The position numbers and the translations under genes were made by a program. A DNA stretch of 64,000 nt from Agriotes lineatus (Eukaryota; Arthropoda; Insecta; Coleoptera; Elateridae). The stretch covers positions 1-64,000 of the forward strand of contig CALNHX010002807.1 in assembly GCA_940337035.1 (NCBI GenBank), written 5' to 3'. The first letter of the stretch is position 1, and each line of letters opens with the position of its first letter. The notes beneath the pieces are model-generated. The model did no database searches, was not told where the DNA came from, and saw only the letters and a list, made by a program, of their open reading frames with translations. Positions 49,651-63,500 of this stretch are shown in pieces.

Positions 49651-52600
49651 GTCCCAGACGTCCTAAATGTCCCATTTGTTACTAACGTCCCAGCCGTCCC
49701 AGTTGTCCCGTATGTTCCTAACGTCCCAGACGTCCCAGACGCCCTAGATGTCCCTTTCGTCCCAGACGTCTTAGACGTCCTAGATGTCCCATACGTCCCT
49801 AACGTCCCAGACGTCCTAGATGTCCTATATGTAGCTAACGTCCTAAACGTCCTAGATGTCCTATATGTCCCTAACGTCCCAGACGTCCCAGATGTACCAT
49901 ATGTCCCTAACGTCCCAGACGTCCCAGACGTCCTAGCTGTCCCGTATGTCCCTAACGTCCCAGACGTCCCAGACGTCCTAGATGTCCCATATGTCCCTAA
50001 CGTCCTAGATGTCGTATATGTCCCTAACGTCCCAGACGTCCTAGATGTCCTATATGTCCTTAACGTCCCAGACGTCCCAGACGTCCTAGATGTCCCATAT
50101 GTCCCTAATGTCCCAGACGTCCTAGATGTCCTATATGTCCCTAACGTCCCAGACGTCCCAGATGTCCCATATGTCCCTAACGTCCCATACGTCCCAGATG
50201 GCCCATATGTTTCTAACGTCCCTGACGGCCTAGATGTCTTATATGTCCCTAACGTCCTAGATGTCCCAAATGTGCCATATGTCCCTAATGTCCCTAATGT
50301 CCCAGACGTCCCAAATGTCCCATATGGCCCTAACGTCCCAGACGTCCTAGATGTCCCATATGTCCCTAACGTTCTAGACGTCCTAGATGACCCATGCGTC
50401 CTTAACGTCCCAGACGTCCCAGATGCCCCATATTTCCCTAACGTCCCAGACGTCTCAGATGTCCCATATGGCCCATATGTCCCATTTGTCCTATTCGTCC
50501 CAGATGTCCCATATGTCCCATATATCCCTAATGTACCAGGCGTCCTAAATGTCCCATATGTCCTTAACGTCCCAGACGTGCCAAACGTCCTAGATGTCCC
50601 ACATGTTCTTAACGTCCCAGACGTCCCAAGCGTCCTAGATGTCCCATATGTCCCTAACGTCCCAGACGTCCCAGACGTCCCATATGTCCCTAACGTCTCA
50701 CACGTCCCAGATGTCCCATATGTTTCTAACGTCCCAGACGTCCCAGATGTCCCATATGTCCCTAACTTCCTAGACGTCCTAGATGTCTCATACGTCCTTA
50801 ACGTCCCAGACGTCCCTGATGCCCTATATGTGCCTAACGTCCCATACGTACCAGATGTCCCATACGTCCCATACGCCCCTAACGTCCCAGACGTCCCAGA
50901 CGTCCCAGATGCCCCATATGTCCCATATGTCCCTAATGTCCCAGGCGTCCTAGATGTTCCATATGTCCCTAACGTCCCAGACGTCCCAGACGTCCTAGAT
51001 GTTCCATATGTCCCTAACGTCCCAGACGTCCTAGATGTCCAACATGTCCCTAACGTCCCAGACGTCCCAGATGTTCCATATGTCCCTAATGTCCTAGGCG
51101 TCCTAAATGTCTTATATGTCCTTAACGTCCCAGACGTTCCAGACGTACTAGATGTCCCATATGTCCTTAACGTCTCAGACGTCTCAGATGTCCCATATGT
51201 CCCATATGTCCCTAATGTCCCAGGCGTCCTAAATGTCCCATATGTCCTTACAGTCCCAGACGTCCCAGACGTCCTAGATGTCCTATTTGTCCCAGACGCC
51301 CTAGATGTCCCTTTCGTCCCAGACGTCCCAGACGTCCTAGATGTCCCATACGTCCCTAACGTCCCAGACGTCCTAGATGTCCTATATGTACCTAACGTCC
51401 TAAACGTCCTAGATGTCCTATATGTCCCTAACGTCCCAGACGTCCCAGATGTACCATATGTCCCTAACGTCCCAGACGTCCCAGACGTCCTAGCTGTCCC
51501 GTATGTCCCTAACGTCCCAGACGTCCCAGACGTCCTAGATGTCCCAAATGTCCTTAACGTCCCAGACGTCCTAGATGTCGTATATGTCCCTAACGTCCCA
51601 GACGTCCTAGATGTCCTATATGTCCTTAACGTCCCAGACGTCCCAGACGTCCTAGATGTCCCATATGTCCCTAATGTCCCAGACGTCCTAGATGTCCTAT
51701 ATGTCCCTAACGTCCCAGACGTCCCAGATGTCCCATATGTCCCTAACGTCCCATACGTCCCAGATGGCCCATATGTTTCTAACGTCCCTGACGGCCTAGA
51801 TGTCCCATATGTCCCTAACGTCCTAGATGTCCCAAATGTGCCATATGTCCCTAATGTCCCTAATGTCCCAGACGTCTCAAATGTCCCATATGGCCCTAAC
51901 GTCCCAGACGTCCTAGATGTCCCATATGTCCCTAACGTTCTAGACGTCCTAGATGACCCATGCGTCCTTAACGTCCCAGACGTCCCAGATGCCCCATATT
52001 TCCCTAACGTCCCAGACGTCTCAGATGTCCCATATGGCCCATATGTCCCATTTGTCCTATTCGTCCCAGATGTCCCATATGTCCCATATATCCCTAATGT
52101 ACCAGGCGTCCTAAATGTCCCATATGTCCTTAACGTCCCAGACGTGCCAGACGTCCTAGATGTCCCACATGTTCTTAACGTCCCAGACGTCCCAAGCGTC
52201 CTAGATGTCCCATATGTCCCTAACGTCCCAGACGTCCCAGACGTCCCATATGTCCCTAACGTCCCAGACGTCCCAGATGCCCCATATGACCCATATGCCC
52301 ATATTGTCTCAGACGTCCCAGATGTCCCATATGTTTCTAACGTCCCAGACGTCCCAGATGGCCCATATGTCCCTAACTTCCTAGACGTCCTAGATGTCTC
52401 ATACGTCCTTAACGTCCCAGACGTCCCTGATGCCCTATATGTGCCTAACGTCCCATACGTACCAGATGTCCCATACGTCCCATACGCCCCTAACGTCCCA
52501 GACGTCCCAGACGTCCCAGATGCCCCATATGTCCCATATGTCCCTAATGTCCCAGGCGTCCTAGATGTTCCATATGTCCCTAACGTCCCAGACGTCCGAG

Positions 52601-55122
52601 ACGTCCTAGATGTTCCATATGTCCCTAACGTCCTAGATGTCCCAAATGTGCCATATGTCCCTAATGTCCCTAATGTCCCAGACGTCCCAAATGTCCCATA
52701 TGGCCATAACGTCCCAGACGTCCTAGATGTCCCATATGTCCCTAACGTTCTAGACGTCCTAGATGACCCATGCGTCCTTAACGTCCCAGACGTCCCAGAT
52801 GCCCCATATTTCCCTAACGTCCCAGACGTCTCAGATGTCCCATATGTTCCATATGTCCCATTTGTCCTAGGCGTCTCAGATGTCCCATATGTCCCATATA
52901 TCCCTAATGTACCAGGCGTCTTAAATGTCCCATATGTCCTTAACGTCCCAGACGTGCCAGACGTCCTAGATGTCCCACATGTTCTTAACGTCCCAGACGT
53001 CCCAAGCGTCCTAGATGTCCCATATGTCCCTAACGTCCCAGACGTCCCAGACGTCCCATATGTCCCTAACGTCCCACACGTCCCAGATGTCCCATATGTT
53101 TCTAACGTCCCAGACGTCCCAGATGTCCCATATGTCCCATATGTCCCTAATGTCCCAGGAGTCTTAGATGTTCCATATGTCCTTAACGTCTCAGACGTCC
53201 CAGTAGTCTCATATGTCCCATATGTCCCTAATGTCCCAGGCGTACTAGATGTTTCATTTGTCCCTAACGTCCCAGACGTCCTAAATGTCCCATATGTCCA
53301 TAACGTCCCAGCCGTCCCAGTTGTCCCGTATGTTCCTAACGTCCCAGACGTCCCAGACGCCCTAGATGTCCCTATCGTCCCAGACGTCCCAGACGTCCTA
53401 GATGTCCCATACGTCCCTAACGTCCCAGACGTCCTAGATGTCCTATATGTACCTAACGTCCCAGACGTCCTAGATGTCCTATTTGTCCCTAACTTCCTAA
53501 ACGTCCTAGATGTCCTATATGTCCCTAACGTCCCAGACGTCCCAGATGTACCATATGTCCCTAACGTCCCAGACGTCCCAGACGTCCTAGCTGTCCCGTA
53601 TGTCCCTAACGTCCCAGACGTCCCAGACGTCCTAGATGTCCCATATGTCCCTAATGTCCCAGACGTCCTAGATGTCGTATATGTCCCTAACGTCCCAGAC
53701 GTCCTAGATGTCCTATATGTCCTTAACGTCCCAGACGTCCCAGACGTCCTAGATGTCCCATATGTCCCTAATGTCCCAGACGTCCTAGATGTCCTATATG
53801 TCCCTAACGTCCCAGACGTCCCAGATGTCCCATATGTCCCTAACGTCCCATACTTCCCAGATGGCCCATATGTTTCTAACGTCCCTGACGGCCTAGATGT
53901 CCCATATGTCCTTAACCTCCCCGACGTCCCACATGTCCCATATGTCCCATATGTCCCTAATGTCCCAGGCGTCCTAAATGTTTAATATGTTTCTAACGTC
54001 CCAGATGTCCTAAATGTCCCATATGTCCCTAATGTCCCAGGCGTCCTAAATGTTTAATATGTCCCTAACGTCCACGACGTCCAAGATGTCCCATATGTCC
54101 CTAACGTCCCAAACGTCCCAGATGTCTCATATGTCCCATATGTCTCTAATGTCCCAGGCGTCCTAGATGTCCCATATGTCCCTAACGTTCTAGACGTCCT
54201 AGATGACCCATGCGTCCTTAACGTCCCAGACGTCCCAGATGCCCCATATTTCCCTAACGTCCCAGACGTCTCAGATGTCCCATATGTCCCATATCTCCCA
54301 TTTGTCCTAGGCGTCCCAGATGTCCCATATATCCCTAATGTACCAGGCGTCCTAAATGTCCCATATGTCCTTAACGTCCCAGACGTGCCAGACGTCCTAG
54401 ATGTCCCATATGACCCTAACGTCCCAGACGACCCAGACGTCCCATATGTCCCTAACGTCCCAAACGTCCCAGATGCCCCATATGACCCATATGCCCATAA
54501 TGTCTCAGACGTCCCAGATGTCCCATATGTTTCTAACGTCCCAGACGTCCCAGATGTCCCATATGTCCCTAACTTCCTAGACGTCCTAGATGTCTCATAC
54601 GTCCTTAACGTCCCAGACGTCCCTGATGCCCTATATGTGCCTAACGTCCCATACGTACCAGATGTCCCATACGTCCCATACGCCCCTAACGTCCCAGACG
54701 TCCCAGATGCCCCATATGTCCCTAATGTCCCAGGCGTCCTAGATGTTCCATATGTCCCTCACGTCCCAGACGTCTCAGATGTCCCATATGTCCCATATGT
54801 CCCTAATGTCCCAGGAGTCTTAGATGTTCCATATGTCCCTAACGTCCTAGATGTCCCATATGTCCCATATGTCCCTAATGTCCCAGGCGTCATAGATGTT
54901 CCATATGTCCCTCACGTCCCAGACGTCTCAGATGTCCCATATGACCCATATGTCCCTAATGTCCCAGGCGTCCTAGATGTTCCATATGTCCCTAACGTCC
55001 CAGACGTCTCAGAAGTCCCATATGTCCCATATGTCCCTAATGTCCCAGGCGTCATAGATGTTCCATATGTCCCTCACGTCCCAGACGTCTCAGATGTCCC
55101 ATATGACCCATATGTCCCTAAT
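49651..55122. repeat. 5472-bp tandem duplication, copy 1
   Basis: Landmarks repeat at exactly +5472: the GATGACCC words at 50386, 51952, 52762 and 54202, and the TAA at 53983. That length is exactly 608 nonamers, and there is no net indel up to about 54715, where the second copy has one extra nonamer. The copies differ by scattered substitutions, for example at 50229, 52598, 53498 and 53931. The last hundred bases or so (after about 55050) no longer match. Confidence 0.88.
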
Positions 55123-58100
55123 GTCCCAGGCGTCCTAAATGTCCCATATGTCCCTAACGTCCCAGCCGTCCCAGTTGTCCCGTATGTTCCTAACGTCCCA
55201 GACGTCCCAGACGCCCTAGATGTCCCTTTCGTCCCAGACGTCCCAGACGTCCTAGATGTCCCATACGTCCCTAACGTCCCAGACGTCCTAGATGTCCTAT
55301 ATGTAGCTAACGTCCTAAACGTCCTAGATGTCCTATATGTCCCTAACGTCCCAGACGTCCCAGATGTACCATATGTCCCTAACGTCCCAGACGTCCCAGA
55401 CGTCCTAGCTGTCCCGTATGTCCCTAACGTCCCAGACGTCCCAGACGTCCTAGATGTCCCATATGTCCCTAACGTCCTAGATGTCGTATATGTCCCTAAC
55501 GTTCCAGACGTCCTAGATGTCCTATATGTCCTTAACGTCCCAGACGTCCCAGACGTCCTAGATGTCCCATATGTCCCTAATGTCCCAGACGTCCTAGATG
55601 TCCTATATGTCCCTAACGTCCCAGACGTCCCAGATGTCCCATATGTCCCTAACGTCCCATACGTCCCAGATGGCCCATATGTTTCTAACGTCCCTGACGG
55701 CCTAGATGTCCCATATGTCCCTAACGTCCTAGATGTCCCAAATGTGCCATATGTCCCTAATGTCCCTAATGTCCCAGACGTCCCAAATGTCCCATATGGC
55801 CCTAACGTCCCAGACGTCCTAGATGTCCCATATGTCCCTAACGTTCTAGACGTCCTAGATGACCCATGCGTCCTTAACGTCCCAGACGTCCCAGATGCCC
55901 CATATTTCCCTAACGTCCCAGACGTCTCAGATGTCCCATATGGCCCATATGTCCCATTTGTCCTATTCGTCCCAGATGTCCCATATGTCCCATATATCCC
56001 TAATGTACCAGGCGTCCTAAATGTCCCATATGTCCTTAACGTCCCAGACGTGCCAGACGTCCTAGATGTCCCACATGTTCTTAACGTCCCATACGTCCCA
56101 AGCGTCCTAGATGTCCCATATGTCCCTAACGTCCCAGACGTCCCAGACGTCCCATATGTCCCTAACGTCCCACACGTCCCAGATGTCCCATATGTGTCTA
56201 ACGTCCCAGACGTCCCAGATGTCCCATATGTCCCTAACTTCCTAGACGTCCTAGATGTCTCATACGTCCTTAACGTCCCAGACGTCCCTGATGCCCTATA
56301 TGTGCCTAACGTCCCATACGTACCAGATGTCCCATACGTCCCATACGCCCCTAACGTCCCAGACGTCCCAGACGTCCCAGATGCCCCATATGTCCCATAT
56401 GTCCCTAATGTCCCAGGCGTCCTAGATGTTCCATATGTCCCTAACGTCCCAGACGTCCCAGACGTCCTAGATGTTCCATATGTCCCTAACGTCCCAGACG
56501 TCCTAGATGTCCTACATGTCCCTAACGTCCCAGACGTCCCAGATGTTCCATATGTCCCTAATGTCCTAGGCGTCCTAAATGTCTTATATGTCCTTAACGT
56601 CCCAGACGTTCCAGACGTACTAGATGTCCCATATGTCCTTAACGTCTCAGACGTCTCAGATGTCCCATATGTCCCATATGTCCCTAATGTCCCAGGCGTC
56701 CTAAATGTCCCATATGTCCTTACAGTCTCAGACGTCCCAGACGTCCTAGATGTCCTATTTGTCCCAGACGCCCTAGATGTCCCTTTCGTCCCAGACGTCC
56801 CAGACGTCCTAGATGTCCCATACGTCCCTAACGTCCCAGACGTCCTAGATGTCCTATATGTACCTAACGTCCTAAACGTCCTAGATGTCCTATATGTCCC
56901 TAACGTCCCAGACGTCCCAGATGTACCATATGTCCCTAACGTCCCAGACGTCCCAGACGTCCTAGCTGTCCCGTATGTCCCTAACGTCCCAGACTTCCCA
57001 GACGTCCTAGATGTCCCAAATGTCCTTAACGTCCCAGACGTCCTAGATGTCGTATATGTCCCTAACGTCCCAGACGTCCTAGATGTCCTATATGTCCTTA
57101 ACGTCCCAGACGTCCCAGACGTCCTAGATGTCCCATATGTCCCTAATGTCCCAGACGTCCTAGATGTCCTATATGTCCCTAACGTCCCAGACGTCCCAGA
57201 TGTCCCATATGTCCCTAACGTCCCATACGTCCCAGATGGCCCATATGTTTCTAACGTCCCTGACGGCCTAGATGTCCCATATGTCCCTAACGTCCTAGAT
57301 GTCCCAAATGTGCCATATGTCCCTAATGTCCCTAATGTCCCAGACGTCTCAAATGTCCCATATGGCCCTAACGTCCCAGACGTCCTAGATGTCCCATATG
57401 TCCCTAACGTTCTAGACGTCCTAGATGACCCATGCGTCCTTAACGTCCCAGACGTCCCAGATGCCCCATATTTCCCTAACGTCCCAGACGTCTCAGATGT
57501 CCCATATGGCCCATATGTCCCATTTGTCCTATTCGTCCCAGATGTCCCATATGTCCCATATATCCCTAATGTACCAGGCGTCCTAAATGTCCCATATGTC
57601 CTTAACGTCCCAGACGTGCCAGACGTCCTAGATGTCCCACATGTTCTTAACGTCCCAGACGTCCCAAGCGTCCTAGATGTCCCATATGTCCCTAACGTCC
57701 CAGACGTCCCAGACGTCCCATATGTCCCTAACGTCCCAGACGTCCCAGATGCCCCATATGACCCATATGCCCATATTGTCTCAGACGTCCCAGATGTCCC
57801 ATATGTTTCTAACGTCCCAGACGTCCCAGATGGCCCATATGTCCCTAACTTCCTAGACGTCCTAGATGTCTTATACGTCCTTAACGTCCCAGACGTCCCT
57901 GATGCCCTATATGTGCCTAACGTCCCATACGTACCAGATGTCCCATACGTCCCATACGCCCCTAACGTCCCAGACGTCCCAGAAGTCCCAGATGCCCCAT
58001 ATGTCCCATATGTCCCTAATGTCCCAGGCGTCCTAGATGTTCCATATGTCCCTAACGTCCCAGACGTCCCAGACGTCCTAGATGTTCCATATGTCCCTAA

Positions 58101-60594
58101 CGTCCTAGATGTCCCAAATGTGCCATATGTCCCTAATGTCCCTAATGTCCCAGACGTCCCAAATGTCCCATATGGCCATAACGTCCCAGACGTCCTAGAT
58201 GTCCCATATGTCCCTAACGTTCTAGACGTCCTAGATGACCCATGCGTCCTTAACGTCCCAGACGTCCCAGATGCCCCATATTTCCCTAACGTCCCAGACG
58301 TCTCAGATGTCCCATATGTTCCATATGTCCCATTTGTCCTAGGCGTCTCAGATGTCCCATATGTCCCATATATCCCTAATGTACCAGGCGTTTTAAATGT
58401 CCCATATGTCCTTAACGTCCCAGACGTGCCAGACGTCCTAGATGTCCCACATGTTCTTAACGTCCCAGACGTCCCAAGCGTCCTAGATGTCCCATATGTC
58501 CCTAACGTCCCAGACGTCCCAGACGTCCCATATGTCCCTAACGTCCCACACGTCCCAGATGTCCCATATGTTTCTAACGTCCCAGACGTCCCAGATGTCC
58601 CATATGTCCCATATGTCCCTAATGTCCCAGGAGTCTTAGATGTTCCATATGTCCTTAACGTCTCAGACGTCCCAGTAGTCTCATATGTCCCATATGTCCC
58701 TAATGTCCCAGGCGTACTAGATGTTTCATTTGTCCCTAACGTCCCAGACGTCCTAAATGTCCCATATGTCCATAACGTCCCAGCCGTCCCAGTTGTCCCG
58801 TATGTTCCTAACGTCCCAGACGTCCCAGACGCCCTAGATGTCCCTATCGTCCCAGACGTCCCAGACGTCCTAGATGTCCCATACGTCCCTAACGTCCCAG
58901 ACGTCCTAGATGTCCTATATGTACCTAACGTCCCAGACGTCCTAGATGTCCTATTTGTCCCTAACGTCCTAAACGTCCTAGATGTCCTATATGTCCCTAA
59001 CGTCCCAGACGTCCCAGATGTACCATATGTCCCTAACGTCCCAGACGTCCCAGACGTCCTAGCTGTCCCGTATGTCCCTAACGTCCCAGACGTCCCAGAC
59101 GTCCTAGATGTCCCATATGTCCCTAATGTCCCAGACGTCCTAGATGTCGTATATGTCCCTAACGTCCCAGACGTCCTAGATGTCCTATATGTCCTTAACG
59201 TCCCAGACGTCCCAGACGTCCTAGATGTCCCATATGTCCCTAATGTCCCAGACGTCCTAGATGTCCTATATGTCCCTAACGTCCCAGACGTCCCAGATGT
59301 CCCATATGTCCCTAACGTCCCATACTTCCCAGATGGCCCATATGTTTCTAACGTCCCTGACGGCCTAGATGTCCCATATGTCCTTAACCTCCCCGACGTC
59401 CCAGATGTCCCATATGTCCCATATGTCCCTAATGTCCCAGGCGTCCTAAATGTTTAATATGTTTCTAACGTCCCAGATGTCCTAAATGTCCCATATGTCC
59501 CTAATGTCCCAGGCGTCCTAAATGTTTAATATGTCCCTAACGTCCCCGACGTCCAAGATGTCCCATATGTCCCTAACGTCCCAAACGTCCCAGATGTCTC
59601 ATATGTCCCATATGTCTCTAATGTCCCAGGCGTCCTAGATGTCCCATATGTCCCTAACGTTCTAGACGTCCTAGATGACCCATGCGTCCTTAACGTCCCA
59701 GACGTCGCAGATGCCCCATATTTCCCTAACGTCCCAGACGTCTCAGATGTCCCATATGTCCCATATCTCCCATTTGTTCTAGGCGTCCCAGATGTCCCAT
59801 ATATCCCTAATGTACCAGGCGTCCTAAATGTCCCATATGTCCTTAACGTCCCAGACGTGCCAGACGTCCTAGATGTCCCATATGACCCTAACGTCCCAGA
59901 CGACCCAGACGTCCCATATGTCCCTAACGTCCCAAACGTCCCAGATGCCCCATATGACCCATATGCCCATAATGTCTCAGACGTCCCAGATGTCCCATAT
60001 GTTTCTAACGTCCCAGACGTCCCAGATGTCCCATATGTCCCTAACTTCCTAGACGTCCTAGATGTCTCATTCGTCCTTAACGTCCCAGACGTCCCTGATG
60101 CCCTATATGTGCCTAACGTCCCATACGTACCAGATGTCCCATACGTCCCATACGCCCCTAACGTCCCAGACGTCCCAGATGCCCCATATGTCCCATATGT
60201 CCCTAATGTCCCAGGCGTCCTAGATGTTCCATATGTCCCTCACGTCCCAGACGTCTCAGATGTCCCATATGTCCCATATGTCCCTAATGTCCCAGGAGTC
60301 TTAGATGTTCCATATGTCCCTAACGTCCTAGATGTCCCATATGTCCCATATGTCCCTAATGTCCCAGGCGTCATAGATGTTCCATATGTCCCTCACGTCC
60401 CAGACGTCTCAGATGTCCCATATGACCCATATGTCCCTAATGTCCCAGGCGTCCTAGATGTTCCATATGTCCCTAACGTCCCAGACGTCTCAGATGTCCC
60501 ATATGTCCCATATGTCCCTAATGTCCCAGGCGTCCTAGATGTCCCATATGTCCCTAACGTCCCAGACGTCTCACATGTCCCATATGTCCCATAT
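55123..60594. repeat. 5472-bp tandem duplication, copy 2
   Basis: Second copy of 49651-55122, with the landmarks at 55858, 57424, 58234, 59455 and 59674. Its distal end (after about 58600) also matches the block left of the LINE at an offset of 29455. The duplication therefore involves the same higher-order family. Confidence 0.88.
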
Positions 60595-63500
60595 GTCCCT
60601 AATGTCCCAGGCGTCCTAAATGTCCCATATGTCCTTAACTTCCCAGACGTCCAAGGCGTCCTAGATTTCCCATATGTCCTTAACGTCTCAGACGTCCCAG
60701 ATGTCCCATTTGTCCCTCACGTCCCAGACGTCTCAGATGTCCCATATGTCCTATATGTCCCTAATGTCCCAGGAGTCTTAGATGTTCCATATGTCCTTAA
60801 CGTCTCAGACGTCCCAGATGTCTCATATGTCCCATATGTCCCTAATGTCCCAGGCGTCCTAGATGTTTCATTTGTCCCTAACGTCCCAGACGTCCTAAAT
60901 GTCCCATATGTCCCTAACGTCCCAGCCGTCCCAGTTGACCCGTATGTTCCTAACGTCCCAGACTTCCCAGACGCCCTAGATGTCCCTTTCGTCCCAGACG
61001 TCCCAGACGTCCTAGATGTCCCATACGTCCCTAACGTCCCAGACGTCCTAGATGTCCTATATGTACCTAACGTCCTAAACGTCCTAGATGTCCTATATGT
61101 CCCTAACGTCCCAGACGTCCCAGATGTACCATATGTCCCTAACGTCCCAGACGTCCCAGACGTCCTAGCTGTCCCGTATGTCCCTAACGTCCCAGACGTC
61201 CCAGACGTCCTAGATGTCCCAAATGTCCTTAACGTCCCAGACGTCCTAGATGTCGTATATGTCCCTAACGTCCCAGACGTCCTAGATGTCCTATATGTCC
61301 TTAACGTCCCAGACGTCCCAGACGTCCTAGATGTCCCATATGTCCCTAATGTCCCAGACGTCCTAGATGTCCTATATGTCCCTAACGTCCCAGACGTCCC
61401 AGATGTCCCATATGTCCCTAACGTCCCATACGTCCCAGATGGCCCATATGTCCCATATGGCCCTAACGTCCCAGACGTCCTAGATGTCCCATATGTCCCT
61501 AACGTTCTAGACGTCCTAGATGACCCATGCGTCCTTAACGTCCCAGACGTCCTAGATGTCGTATATGTCCCTAACGTCCCAGACGTCCTAGATGTCCTAT
61601 ATGTCCTTAACGTCCCAGACGTCCCAGACGTCCTAGATGTCCCATATGTCCCTAATGTCCCAGACGTCCTAGATGTCCTATATGTCCCTAACGTCCCAGA
61701 CGTCCCAGATGTCCCATATGTCCCTAACGTCCCATACGTCCCAGATGGCCCATATGTCCCATATGGCCCTAACGTCCCTGACGGCCTAGATGTCCCATAT
61801 GTCCCTAACGTCCTAGATGTCCCAAATGTGCCATATGTCCCTAATGTCCCTAATGTCCCAGACGTCCCAAATGTCCCATATGGCCCTAACGTCCCAGACG
61901 TCCTAGATGTCCCATATGTCCCTAACGTTCTAGACGTCCTAGATGACCCATGCGTCCTTAACGTCCCAGACGTCCCAGATGCCCCATATTTCCCTAACGT
62001 CCCAGACGTCTCAGATGTCCCATATGGCCCATATGTCCCATTTGTCCTATTCGTCCCAGATGTCCCATATGTCCCATATATCCCTAATGTACCAGGCGTC
62101 CTAAATGTCCCATATGTCCTTACCGTCCCAGACGTGCCAGACGTCCTAGATGTCCCACATGTTCTTAACGTCCCAGACGTCCCAAGCGTCCTAGATGTCC
62201 CATATGTCCCTAACGTCCCAGACGTCCCAGACGTCCCATATGTCCCTAACGTCCCAGACGTCCCAGATGCCCCATATGACCCATATGCCCATATTGTCTC
62301 AGACGTCCCAGATGTCCCATATGTTTCTAACGTCCCAGACGTCCCAGATGGCCCATATGTCCCTAACTTCCTAGACGTCCTAGATGTCTCATACGTCCTT
62401 AACGTCCCAGACGTCCCTGATGCCCTATATGTGCCTAACGTCCCATACGTACCAGATGTCCCATACGTCCCATACGCCCCTAACGTCCCAGACGTCCCAG
62501 ACGTCCCAGATGCCCCATATGTCCCATATGTCCCTAATGTCCCAGGCGTCCTAGATGTTCCATATGTCCCTAACGTCCCAGACGTCCCAGACGTCCTAGA
62601 TGTTCCATATGTCCCTAACGTCCTAGATGTCCCAAATGTGCCATATGTCCCTAACGTCCCTAATGTCCCAGACGTCCCAAATGTCCCATATGGCCATAAC
62701 GTCCCAGACGTCCTAGATGTCCCATATGTCCCTAACGTTCTAGACGTCCTAGATGACCCATGCGTCCTTAACGTCCCAGACGTCCCAGATGCCCCATATT
62801 TCCCTAACGTCCCAGACGTCTCAGATGTCCCATATGTTCCATATGTCCCATTTGTCCTAGGCGTCTCAGATGTCCCATATGTCCCATATATCCCTAATGT
62901 ACCAGGCGTCTTAATGTCCCATATGTCCTTAACGTCCCAGACGTGCAAGACGTCCTAGATGTCCCACATGTTCTTAACGTCCCAGACGTCCCAAGCGTCC
63001 TAGATGTCCCATATGTCCCTAACGTCCCAGACGTCCCAGACGTCCCATATGTCCCTAACGTCCCACACGTCCCAGATGTCCCATATGTTTCTAACGTCCC
63101 AGACGTCCCAGATGTCCCATATGTCCCTAACTTCCTAGACGTCCTAGATGTCTCATACGTCCTTAACGTCCCAGACGTCCCTGATGCCCTATATGTGCCT
63201 AACGTCCCGTACGTACCAGATGTCCCATACGTCCCATACGCCCCTAACGTCCCAGACGTCCCAGACGTCCCAGATGCCCCATATGTCCCATATGTCCCTA
63301 ATGTCCCAGGCGTCCTAGATGTTCCATATGTCCCTAACGTCCCAGACGTCCTAGATGTCCTACATGTCCCTAACGTCCCAGACGTCCCAGATGTTCCATA
63401 TGTCCCTAACGTCCCAGACGTCCTAGATGTCCCATATGTCCCTAACGTACCAGACGTCCCAGATGTTCCATATGTCCCTAACGTCCCAGATGTCCCAAAT

